Source: Rutstroemia sp. NJR-2017a BVV2 (Eukaryota > Ascomycota > Leotiomycetes > Helotiales > Rutstroemiaceae). Taken from it: a stretch of 64,000 nt of DNA. Numbering within the stretch: position 1 is the stretch's first letter; every line of letters begins with the position of its first letter. The DNA is taken from positions 687,001 to 751,000 of the forward strand of contig NJPS01000004.1 in the NCBI GenBank assembly GCA_002946415.1, read 5' to 3'. Shown piece after piece: positions 41,491 to 52,600 of the stretch. The notes beneath the pieces are model-generated. The model saw nothing but the letters and a program-made list of their open reading frames with translations. It was not told where the DNA came from and ran no database searches. Position numbers and translations under genes: made by a program.

Positions 41491-43098
41491 CTATGTAGTC
41501 TTCCAAACCCTAGCAGCCACGCCAACCAGACCGCATATCGCACTAACCCCAGTAAAGACAATCACCAGTCCGTACTCCGTACCATAACCACCTACCGCAT
41601 TGTGCAAACCACCATAGCTGACGAGTATCTCACTCACAGGTCCACAAACCACACTTCCGACTCCTCGTCCGGCGCTGAATAAACCCATCAGGACGCCGAA
41701 TCCAGCATTTTTGTCGCGGCGCTGAACTTCGCGGATCATGCCGGCCCAGATCGCACTCCATCCCCCTGCGAAGATGCCGTACATGATGGTGAAGGCTATG
41801 AGGGATGGGAGGGAGGTTGAGAGACCCCAGAGGAGGAAGACCGGGATGGTGGTCAGGGTTGTGGAGAGCATGACGACGGTGGAGATGTGCCAGATGTCTG
41901 AGAGGTGGCCGAGAGAAATGGCGCCGACAACGGAGAAGGAGTTTAGGAGGGCGATAAGAAGTGTCCCGATCATCGGGGAATAGTGTAGAGACGAGGCGTA
42001 AGAAGGTAAGTAGATCGATGGCGAGAAGAAGCCTAGTGATGTAAGGATATTGGCTGTCTGGAGGAACCAAAATACTGGGGACTTGAGAAAAGCATATGAC
42101 GGTCTAACATGAGGCTTTTTCGACTTCGTAGGTGGAAGTCTTGGCTTGATATAATAGATGAGGGGTAAGCATAGAAGGACCATAGCAACGGCCCAGATTC
42201 GTAGAGTGCTACGAAATCCATATCTATCAACGAGAAATGATAGGAGGAAGGGAAATATGAGACCCGAAGTTCCTACACTGTCGCTATTTGTTAGTATTCC
42301 GTTCGTGCAGCAAGATTATGGTTCTTACCCTGACCACATTACGCCCAACGCAAGGCCTTTTCGCTTAATGAACCATTCATCTAGATAGAACATCGTTGGT
42401 GAATATAAAAGACTGCCACCAATCGCGTAGAGGACCCCCTGAGTAACAATGAGATGCCATGTATGAGATGCGAAGCTCGCACCGATAAGTGCTATCGATA
42501 CCAAAGCAAGACCGATGATCGAAGATAGGCGACGAATATTGGGAAACCGCTCAAGAATATAAAGTGAAACTGGTGCAAAAAGATACACTGGAAGCTAAGT
42601 TAGCATGTGAAAACAATATTAGGCCATGTCGGCTAGACTTGTATAACCCAAAGCATTCTAATGGACACAAGTAAATGGCTGACTCACTAATACCAGTAGC
42701 ACAAGTCCCAATGACCGCAATGCCCTTCGGGTTCCGATCAAAAGGAGCATGTGTCGAGTAGTAAGACTGAAAGACTCCGAACGCGAATGGAAACCCTAGA
42801 CGTCATGTGAGTCAACGTGGTGAGTACTGTGGAACAGAGACTACTCACCCCAAATCAAAGCTTCGAATATGAAGCACCCAGCCAAGAACAACCATGCATC
42901 CTTCCCCCCGTCTGCACGCGGTGCATTGTTCTCCTCCTCGTTCAGCTTCCCCTCCCCATCTGTATTCTGGCCTTCTTCTACATCTGACTGGAAGTTTGGA
43001 AGTTCTGTGTCAGTAACGTGCGTGCCGTTGTAGTATTTTGAGGACTCGGTGATATTTTTGATAGACCCATCTAATATATGCTCTGAAGTAGAAGACAT
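41491..43098 (-). CDS. MFS monocarboxylate transporter-like protein (MCT/Mch type)
   Basis: Exons 42849-43098, 42688-42795, 42329-42587 and 41491-42277 give 467 residues. After an acidic N-terminus (MSSTSEHILDGSIKN to NAPRADGGKDAW) come LFLAGCFIFEALIWGFPFAFGVFQSYYSTHAPF (helix 1 and the conserved loop of MCT-like proteins), ATGIMYLFAPVSLYILERFP, GVLYAIGGSLLYSPTMFYLDEWFIKRKGLALGVMWSG (helices 4-5 with the conserved motif) and LSFLVDRYGFRSTLRIWA. The C-terminal half has LLIALLNSFSVVGAISLGHLSD and GMIREVQRRDKNAGFGVLMG. Fungal relatives are plasma-membrane or vacuolar carriers whose substrates are mostly unknown despite the name (Mch proteins). It is unrelated to the Jen1-type carrier at 15342. 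Confidence 0.92.
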
Positions 43099-45604
43099 TG
43101 CAAAAAACGAAGGTGATTGTGAGAAGAATGTTCCGCAGAGACGATGGACAAAGAAAACAACGGCTATGATATAATATATCAAGTTATACGGGAGAAAACA
43201 AAGGCTATGAGAGTATATGAGGTGATCGGAGAGAGAGAGAGAAAACATGCGATCAATTTTATATTCCACTGTGGTGAATGCGAAAGAGAAGACACGGTGG
43301 TCGCCGATTGGTTTTGTATTTTCTTCCTTTCCTCCATTCCCGACTAACTTACGCCCTTCCGTTTGGGTTCATGTATGGTGGGTGAAGTGAATATGCTCGT
43401 TTCTCGGTCATTACCCTATGACCGAGCCCACAGGAGAGTTCGCTCGCACATTAATTTTGTTTCAGACGAGGGGAAATGTACGCATGATAGGATGAAATAC
43501 ATGGGACGAAGAAGATACGACGGGCATAGGAAGATACTTCCGCAAGGTCATGGATGGATGGGATGGGTATATTAGATAAGTCGAGCATGTCCTCCATTGC
43601 TTTCTGGGGATGCCATCCTGTTGTGGATGGATGCCCAAACCGAGCATGTGTGTTGTACATGATGTGATTTGTACAACTGTGAGGACACAAGGTAGAGGGA
43701 ATAGGGAAGGTGGCTGCTCTCGACGGTGACACACGATCATGACACTGTCGTCTTGCCAAAGGCTATCTTAACCAACACCTCGAACACTCAAGATCTACCG
43801 CTAAGAGAGACGGCCTATAGTTCAACTCATAATTCGGCCCCTATCAAAAGCCCTTGAGGCCTCAATGGAAGCCGTAGAACCAGTACTCGAGCCCATTCTG
43901 AGACCTCAAGGAGCTTAAAAACGTGATGCACATGGTGACGATAAGCAATTCCAACAGTTTGGTTCAGCGAACATGGATGAGGAAACCACCATCAAATCAG
44001 ACATCATGTATCGCCAACACTGAGAAGCACGACACCTTCGGACGTCATCATTAAGTTCAGTGTTCAATAAGATTTCACCTGCGTTCATCTATTATCTCCC
44101 GCAGTAAGCTCGCGCTTCTACCAGTGGTCACAAGGCACGACTAAAATCTGATAGATTCATATGCATCGATGAGGCAGAAGCAGAACCACGGACGGTTGAC
44201 TTCAAGTGCGTCCCCGGAACAGATATTTTGCAGCCACTGCAGCGGATACTATCTGATGAGCCGAACGAAGTAGCCGCTGAAGAAGTTTCGCATGAAGGGT
44301 AGTTCTTCAATAGAGTGCCGAGAGAGAATGAAAAACATCGCGGGGAAGAAGAGAGAGCCTCCCGGAAAGGGTGCCATGCATCGGCGAATAAGAATCGGAA
44401 ACCCCAGTTTCATTAAGTCCAGGGCGCCCCGAATTTTCCCCGGAAAATACAAAACGGGTGTTCCAACTCGAATGTTGGTTGGCTCAATATTACGATACTG
44501 CCATTGTTTGATGCGATGGTAACCGCAGATGAGGCACAGCGAGCCACACCCTAACATTTCCGTCTGCATTTCGCCGAAACTATGAAATGGAAGATTTCGG
44601 GTTCGCGTAGCCCTTCGGCCTCCATGCAGAGCCGATTTAAGACATAATGGGGTTGATGGGGACTTGATGGCCCTGCCATATACTTTGGTCGGCGACTGCT
44701 GGTGAAGCTCGCCAACTGTAGGTTGATGGGAACTGTTGGAATATGATTCAGTATGTTCACGAGAGAGCATCACTCGTACAGCATGGCCTATGGGAGTGCT
44801 CAGTTGGGATAGTTGGTACAGGAGAGTAGAATTGTATGATTGCCTATCCTCTCCCCTTAGGTAGAAAGAATCAGCCTCTCTGTACCAGGCAGAATTACTT
44901 CCATACTGAGAAGTGATTAGTGCCACAGTTAAGTTTAAGCCCACAGGAACGGTATGTGATGGTGAACGTGCACTGGCGTTGACATCCACATGGAAGACCG
45001 GGTAACCGGGAGAGGGCGCATACTCCTTTGCCCCGAAAGCTGCATGCAAAGCAGAGCTAATTGTGGGGAGATCACCCAGAGAGACGAACACAGCCATGAG
45101 GAAGCCTTTGATGTCGGATCATGCCACTTGGCCGTCATTTCGGCAAGCAAATATGCAACCCGATGCTTGGGCCGAGCCGAGTGTTGAGAGAAATGAGCAC
45201 GGAGATAACTGGCATTGGTACTTCCGAGCCATGCGGTCCGAGGAGGGATAACTTTGCAATAATGGAAATGACGGCAGATTTAAGTAGGGTTCGCACCCTC
45301 AATCCTACAACAAAGAAAAAATGCTAAAACTCCTTTGAACAATCACGCCCCGCACCGCTTTTCGCAACGAGGCTGGAAAGACATATATTTTGGAAGACAA
45401 ATCAGCTGAACCATATTGTATTCGCGCAAAAGCAGGAAGACCAAGGTATAAGGAAGAGCTAAATGAGAGTCCGACCTGCTACGCATTACACAGGATATAA
45501 CAACTTCATGTTTTGGTGAAGAACGTCCTCTCTCATCATACATTTCGCAGAACATGTCGTTCAAACCCACCCCCTTTATAGGTGTCAGGAGCCCATTCTA
45601 GCAC
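43099..45604. other. Intergenic or orphan-ORF region, 2.5 kb
   Basis: Begins with the TATA-like AT stretch of the MFS gene (about 43163-43183). A 282-codon minus-strand ORF (44249-45097) is the only long frame and is listed separately. The rest shows nothing recognisable. Confidence 0.5.
44249..45097 (-). CDS. Orphan ORF (282 aa), doubtful
   Basis: An ATG-started frame, MAVFVSLGDLPTISSALHAA. The first 130 residues look protein-like (GYPVFHVDVNASARSP, VGLNLTVALITSQYGSNSAWY, STLLYQLSQLSTPIGHAVRVML), while the rest, with many Arg, Cys and Pro, reads like translated non-coding DNA. Competing frames overlap it. No family, signal peptide or membrane protein type is recognised. It might be a young gene, or exons of another gene joined by read-through of introns. 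Confidence 0.22.
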   Translation of the reverse strand: MAVFVSLGDLPTISSALHAAFGAKEYAPSPGYPVFHVDVNASARSPSHTVPVGLNLTVALITSQYGSNSAWYREADSFYLRGEDRQSYNSTLLYQLSQLSTPIGHAVRVMLSREHTESYSNSSHQPTVGELHQQSPTKVYGRAIKSPSTPLCLKSALHGGRRATRTRNLPFHSFGEMQTEMLGCGSLCLICGYHRIKQWQYRNIEPTNIRVGTPVLYFPGKIRGALDLMKLGFPILIRRCMAPFPGGSLFFPAMFFILSRHSIEELPFMRNFFSGYFVRLIR

Positions 45605-46366
45605 TCAAGCGGTCTTCTTCCATTGACTATATACACCAATCAAACTGCTCACTGTTCCTGCCAAACCGACCAGGCCGTCGTCGAGGTTTGCTAGTCCGAT
45701 GGCAGAAGCCGGAACCGTAATATCGCAGAGATCCGACAAGAGTTGAAGGTTAATCGCGGCACGTTCCCTAGAGCACAAAGTTAGTTAGGAGTCTTTGAAC
45801 TTTGATTTTCAAACAAGAACTTACTTCTCAATTTTCTTGCTGGTCACCACTCCCTCCCCGTCCTTCTTGTCAATCTTTGCAGCTTGCTGTCGCAAGTTGT
45901 ACAGCGAATACAGGCTGGAAGTAGCGCTGAACAACAACCCCATCAACCAAAACCGGTACGCCTCTTTCTGTATTCTCTTGGTGGAGGGGCTCTTCCTAAT
46001 TCCCACGGCATCCAACACTGTAATCGCATCGAAGGTCAAGTACCCCGCATAACCCATTTGTCTTCCCACGGCGCAGTATTTAAGAACTGGATCGAGATTC
46101 TTAGAGTCTGCGGCAATTGCAGCAGCTTTCAAATGCTCCACATTCTTGCCCACGCGCATCAGTTTGCGCGCCAGTCCGAATTGTTTCTTGATAGCTTCGA
46201 ATGGCGCAATCTCCCCAGGAGTTCCATTGGTGCGTAGTAAATACCAGGCATAGAAGCGCGAAAAGTATTGGAGGGTTCGAAGGAGTTTATCGCGACCAAC
46301 GGTTGTGGCTACGAATTTGAGGTAATGCGCAACGGAGGGATGATAGACGAGGGTATCTGCCACCAT
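45605..46366 (-). CDS. PEX11: Peroxisomal membrane protein Pex11
   Basis: Two exons, 45825-46366 and 45605-45767, give 234 residues. Start MVADTLVYHPSVAHYLKF was preferred over an upstream frame extension. It continues GRDKLLRTLQYFSRFYAWYLLR, an amphipathic helix region typical of Pex11, then FGLARKLMRVGKNVEHLKAA and a hydrophobic segment (YRFWLMGLLFSATSSLYSLYNL). After the junction (KIEKERAAINLQLLSDLCDITVPASAIGLANLDDGLVGLAG) it ends TVSSLIGVYSQWKKTA. Pex11 tubulates peroxisome membranes before division and influences fatty-acid metabolism. The length fits fungal Pex11 (about 235). It is divergent from the Fpg gene across 412 bp. Confidence 0.95.
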
Positions 46367-46778
46367 CTTGACGGCTATAGATAAGAAATACTGGAACACA
46401 AGGAACGAAGGTAGGTTTAATAAGTCGTCTGTACGTTTAAGCAGGTATGAGACTTGGTGTTGTACTTATGATGTCTTGTGAAAGGGATATTGAGGAAACG
46501 ATACGGTTATCTTGTGAATGTCCGTGGTGCCCCAACCCAATGCCGAGGTTCTGGGGAAATGCTTGACCACCTTGGGAAATGAAAATGACTGATGACTAAG
46601 CACGACTCATCCATTCACCTGGGACTCCCAGAGTTTTGGATGCGCCACCAAATAATCACGTTACTAGAATTGTAGCTCTAGGCACTCATAGTTCTAGATC
46701 GAGGCAACTTCCGACATCAACTGATCATTATTTGTTTCAGCATATATTTGTCGCGAATCGACGTGAAAACCCCAGATC
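46367..46778. other. Divergent promoter region, 0.4 kb
   Basis: Shared upstream region of Pex11 (-) and the Fpg-type glycosylase (+). No clear TATA element on either side. Confidence 0.55.
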
Positions 46779-48257
46779 ATGCCTGAGATTGCAGAGGGTA
46801 AGCTCAGTTCTATCTACCTCATCATACCTGTGTTCTAATATATTGCAGTTGCGCGTGCTGTACATCACATTCGAAAGACTCTAGTTGGCAAAGTACTAGC
46901 AGTCGTGAAAGCACAAGATGATGCCAACGTCTTTGGGAAGGCCGGCACTAGTGCAGCCGAATTCGAGAAAGCCCTGACTGGAAAGAAGGTCATAGGGGCA
47001 GGCCAGCAGGGCAAATATTTCTGGTTGGGACTTCTGAGGCAGCTTCGAGTTTGAGAAACACGCACTGAAGTTGACGTAGGATGTTAATGTCGTCGCCACC
47101 ACATCCAGTCTTTCACTTTGGCATGACAGGTATGAGATTCATGTCGAGCAAGGTCTTGCACTACTTTCGATGCTAAGTGATGCAGGGTGGTTCCATATTC
47201 GCGGCCAATCGACTTACTACTATCGATCCAAGGACGAAGGCGAAAAGGAAGTATGGCCACCTAAGTATTGGAAGTTTGCGATGCAAACGGCGGAATCCCC
47301 CACGGTGGAAGCAGCATTCACGGATTCAAGGAGGTTCGCCAGGATCCGCCTGGTGGACTGTGCTGCGGAAGCCATAAGACAGACAACGCCGTTGAAGGAG
47401 AATGGACCTGATCCGGTGATTGATAAAGACATCTTAACGGTGGAGTGGCTGGAGCAAATATTAAAGAAGAAGCATGTCCCCATAAAGGCACTGCTGCTCG
47501 ACCAGGCGAATATCAGTGGTATAGGAAACTGGGTTGGGTAGGTTGAGGAATTTCTGGCCCCTTCAATTTGATTGATACTGATGACAACAAAAGGGATGAA
47601 ATACTGTACAATTCCAAGCTTCATCCGGAACAGTACAGCGACACATTTAATTCGGCGCAGATCAAGAAACTGCACGAATCAATGATGTATATTTGTCAGA
47701 CGGCAGTCGACTTGCTAGCAGATTCGACGAAGTTTCCGGAAGACTGGCTATTCAAACACCGTTGGGGGAAGGGGAAAAAAGATGCTCCTGCAAAGTTGCC
47801 GAATGGGGAAGCAATCACATTTCTTACCGTTGGTGGTCGCACTTCCTGCGTAGTACCAAGCGTACAAAAGAAAACGGGAGCTACTGCGGGGGATGTGAAG
47901 AGGGAGGAGTCTGTTGATAGCGACGCAAAGGATGATGAAGTAACCGAACAATCGAAGGCTAAGGCTGGAGCTTCGCGCAAGAGGAAGACAGTAGCGACGA
48001 CAGACCCTGAAGACGATTTGGCCGTACCGAAGAAGTCAAGAACATCTAAGAAACCTGTTGCATCAAAAAAGAGCGCGCCAGAGGCAGTCGAGACCACATC
48101 CGAAGAGGGTGAAAGCAAGCCCGCGCCACAGCCGAAGAAGGAGGGCAGCAAGAGTAATAGGAAGGTTTCAAAATCCTTGAAAGCAGAAAAGTTACACGAG
48201 GAATTGCCTAAACGTCGATCCCAACGGCAATCTAAAGTTAATGAGAGTAGGGATTGA
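46779..48257 (+). CDS. fpg: Formamidopyrimidine-DNA glycosylase (Fpg/MutM family, zinc-less fungal type)
   Basis: Exons 46779-46797, 46849-47023, 47080-47129, 47186-47537 and 47594-48257 give 419 residues. The start MPEIAEVARAVHHIRK places Pro2 and Glu3 as the catalytic Schiff-base and general acid residues. GQQGKYFWMLMSSPPHPVFHFGMTGWF contains the conserved Lys and the phosphate-contacting loop; LLLDQANISGIGNWVGDEILYNSKLHPEQ is the helix-two-turn-helix. After it, ITFLTVGGRTSCVVPSVQKK replaces the zinc finger, as in plant and fungal members. About 130 residues of Lys/Ser/Glu-rich disordered tail with KKSR-type nuclear signals follow. The enzyme removes oxidised guanine products in base-excision repair in the nucleus. 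Confidence 0.94.
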
Positions 48258-49675
48258 GGGAGTATCACTATCACACATCAGCATGCTAGCAACATGCAAA
48301 AGGGGTCTTTTGCCTGTACTTTAACTTTATTGGCCGATTAAGGATGCATGAAGTGGAGGCCTTTAAGGCAGGATCCTGCAAGGCCAGTTTAACCGAACGG
48401 ACATAAACAAGGGGGGTTCGAGGGCGTTACAATCTCCTTATCTAATCACAAACATTTTAGAGGCGACATTTTGAAGTGCAGCTGAAACGGGAAGCAGCCG
48501 CGAACTTGTCTCCGCGCACCGAAATGTGAAGGGCGAAACACAGCTCTGGCGGAATGCTGTATGGTAGAATGTAAATGCTGATGAGCGCGACCGGCGATTC
48601 ACCACTCTTTGCGAAAGCCATAGAAGATCCAGAGTTAGCACGAAGTAATGATCAACCCCGCGCCGACCCTATCTTGCGTTCTTCATCGTGTTCGTGTTTT
48701 GTTTGGGGTCAACAACCGCATCCTGTGCCAATCAGATCGCGGATGTTTCTCGGAACATAAAGAGATCCGGTTTACTTTATTTAAAGTAGATGACGGGTGC
48801 TATTTTGGCGTATTCGGGTTCGTACTTCGTACTCTTTTGCAGAGCAAGTGTGAGCGTCCACGGAATAACAATGATGCGGCAGCGGGCCAATAGATTTCAT
48901 CTAATGCACAATTCTGCCATGAAATACCGTCAAAATCGCCTCTTTGTAGCACGGATGCCGGATATTTGGGCATCCGATTGGTGCTCTCGGATGACCTTCA
49001 CATTTCATTTTATCCTGGCCCGCTTGGTAATGGACGATGGCTCCATCTCTAATTTTCTTTTTGCTCCTAACGATGGGCTGGATCGGGAATTGGCAGGCCC
49101 TTTCCACGTACCTTGCTGACAGCAATTTGTTCTCAACACTTTACCGACTCCTACACCTTCTACTGTGTCTTACCTTACCTTGCGTTGCCTTACCCAAGGA
49201 GTATCTTGAGCCGAACACTAAGCCTGACTAGCCTGACGACGCATCAGCAGAAGCTCAAGAGTCACTCCCCCATTGCTGCGTATTGGGTGGCCTTTCCTAC
49301 CAGCTCGCTCACTAGCTTCTCTAGCTTTATTAGTTCCCGGAGGAAGTTTGCCTGAGCCTTCCTCAATGTGGGGGGGTTCTTTAACGAATTCGAATCTGAC
49401 AGACGCCTACTTCGTATGTTGACAGCGCGTGTCTCTTGACCTTTCTTACTTCTTTAATACCTTTCACCTCCTCGGATACTTTCCTTCTCTCACGATCCTT
49501 TCACATTTCTCCTCTATTACTTCTTTTTAATTAGTCAGTTTATAATTGACACCTTTAATACATATCAATTGTGTCATTCCTTTATTACTTGGCTTCTATA
49601 CAATCCCCACCTGAAAGTGACAAACCTCAGCTGAACGGCAAAAGAGAAAGAGGATTAATAATTACCTAGTGAGGT
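48258..49675. other. Intergenic, 1.4 kb: promoter of the ABC transporter
   Basis: 3' flank of Fpg and upstream region of the PDR transporter. The last 300 bp are rich in C/T tracts (about 49440-49600), common in fungal leaders. No gene seen. Confidence 0.55.
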
Positions 49676-52600
49676 ATGGCGACCTCAACACCCTTTGGGG
49701 TTTTGCCTCAAAGCGAGGCAGTGGCCGATAAGATGGAGGAAATCGTTGAGTCGAAAGCAGAGACATCTTCCGCTCATGAGCGGAAAATCAGTGATACCGG
49801 ATCCTCGACTTTGGGCTCCACGGCAGAAGAAGATGCGGCTGTTCGTGACCTAGCCAGACGGCTCACGCAACAGTCAAGGGGACACGATGATGGCCAGCAT
49901 CATGTCAACCCTTTCTTTGGGTCCAATGATCCTACTCTCGACCCATCATCCGAAAAGTTCAGCTCTAGAGCTTGGGTCAAGAATCTTGTTCAAATCCAAT
50001 CTAGAGATCCCGAAAGATATCCTAACCGGACAGCCGGAGTCGCCTACAAGAACCTGAACGCCCACGGATTCGGAGTAGCAACAGATTACCAGAAGACTTT
50101 CGGAAACTACCCATTGGAAATTGCCGGCATGGCCAAAAGAGTTCTTGGTGTCAGCAAGCAAACGAAGATTCAGATCTTGAGGGACTTTGATGGACTAATC
50201 AGAAGTGGCGAGATGCTTGTTGTGCTCGGAAGACCAGGTTCAGGTTGCTCGACTTTACTCAAGACTATCTCTGGAGAGACATCAGGCTTCTACGTGGACA
50301 CAGATACTTATATCAACTACCAGGGTATTCCAATGGAGACAATGCACAAGGACTTCAGGGGAGAGTGTATCTACCAAGCAGAAGTTGATGTTCACTTCCC
50401 TCAATTGACAGTATCGCAAACTTTGGGCTTCGCAGCACAAGCCAGAGCTCCTCGAAACCGCATGCCCGGAGTATCGAGGAAAGTGTACGCTGAGCATCTA
50501 CGAGACGTCATCATGGCAACCTTTGGACTGAGCCACACCTTCAACACTAAGGTTGGTAACGATTTTATTCGTGGTGTCAGTGGTGGTGAAAGAAAGCGTG
50601 TCAGTATCGCGGAAGCGGCCTTGGGTGGAAGTCCTTTGCAATGTTGGGACAACAGTACTAGAGGTTTGGATTCAGCAACAGCTTTGGAATTTGTCAAGAC
50701 TCTTCGAACGTCTACAGAGATGACTGGTTCTACTGCTATCGTGGCTATTTACCAGGCTTCTCAATCTATCTACGACATGTTTGACAAGGTGGCGGTTCTG
50801 TATGAAGGACGTCAAATCTATTTCGGAAATATTCATGCGGCTAAGGTATGTGGCTGAGTTCTCTTTACACTTTGAGATTATGTTTGCTTTCCCTATATGC
50901 ATGATGTTTGAGGTTCACTCCAGCCGATCACTGGAATGCAATTCTCTACAAGCACATGGATATGTCCTGGGAATTTACTTGTCTATCAAATACATGCGCT
51001 GTAGACGGCAATGAAAATGAGAAGTCATCTCTAGCATACCTGTCAAGGCAGTTCCTATATTATCTTAATTAGCAGTTGACTAATGCGGAAGCGCCTCAGA
51101 CATTTTTCATCAACCTAGGATTTGACTGCCCACCACGACAAACAACGGCCGATTTCCTTACTTCCCTTACTAGTCCTGCGGAACGGATTGTGCGACCTGG
51201 CTTCGAAGGCCGAACTCCATATACTCCGGACGAATTCGCCGCCGTTTGGCAAAAGAGTGAAGACAGAGCGCAACTTCTTCGGGAGATCGACGAATTCGAT
51301 GCCAATTATCCCCTTGGTGGTCCATCACTTGAAGCTTTCAAGAATTCCAGGAAAGCTGCGCAAGCCAAGGGTCAACGTCTCAAGTCTCCTTACACAATTT
51401 CGGTACCGATGCAGATTAAGTTGTGCTTGGAGAGAGGGTTCCAGCGTCTGCGTGGTGACATGACTATCTTCTTGAGTGGTGTTATTGGGCAATCTGTCAT
51501 GGCATTGATCATTGGTAGTGTGTTCTACAACCTTTCAGACGATACCAACAGTTTGTATAGTCGAGGAGCTTTATTGTTCTTCGCTATCTTGATGGCTGCC
51601 TTCCAGAGTGCATTGGAGATTCTGACCCTTTACGCGCAACGACCGATCGTGGAGAAACATACCAAATACGCCTTTTATCGTGAGTATACATTTCTAACCA
51701 CATATTTGCTTGGGGTCAAAACCTTCCTCCGCATTTCTTGGCTTCTAAGTTATTTTAACTTTCGCTAACCACCTGGTTTCCAGATCCCTTTGCTGAAGCT
51801 TGCGCATCCATGTTGTGTGACTTGCCAAATAAGATTTGCACGGCTATTGTGTTTGATCTCGTGCTCTACTTCATGACCAATCTACGAAGAACACCAGGAC
51901 ATTTCTTCGTGTTCTACTTGTTCACTTTGGTTTGTACACTCGCAATGTCTATGTTCTTCCGCTCTATTGCTGCACTATCGCGAAGTTTGTCAGAGGTAAG
52001 CTATCATCCCCTCTGTGCTTGCTACCCAAGCTAATCCTAGTACAGGCCATGGCACCTGCCGCTATCTTCATTCTCTCCATTGTTACATATACTGGATTCG
52101 CTGTTCCAATCAGAGATATGCATCCTTGGTTCCGGTGGATTAATTATATTGATCCAGTCGCTTATGGATTCGAAGCAGTCATGGTTAACGAGTTTCACAA
52201 TCGAAAAATCCCTTGCTCGGTGTTTGTGCCATCCGGTCCTGGTTACGGAAACGTCTCTCCCCAGCAGAAGATTTGCTCCACCACTGGTGCAGCCGCTGGA
52301 GCCGATTTCGTTGATGGTGATACATATCTAGAGGTTAACTTTGGCTACAAGTATAGTCATCTTTGGAGGTAAGTTAATTCCAGAACTCTGAAATGTGAAT
52401 ATGCGACTCATTATGACACAGAAACTTGGGGATCATGATCGCCTTCACTATCTTCGGAATGTTTGTTTATCTCATGGCAAGCGAGTTCATCTCGGCAAAG
52501 AAGTCCAAAGGAGAAGTACTACTTTTCAGAAGAGGACGTGTACCCTACGTTTCGAAATCATCCGACGAGGAATCAAAGGGTGAGGATCGTATGACCACAG

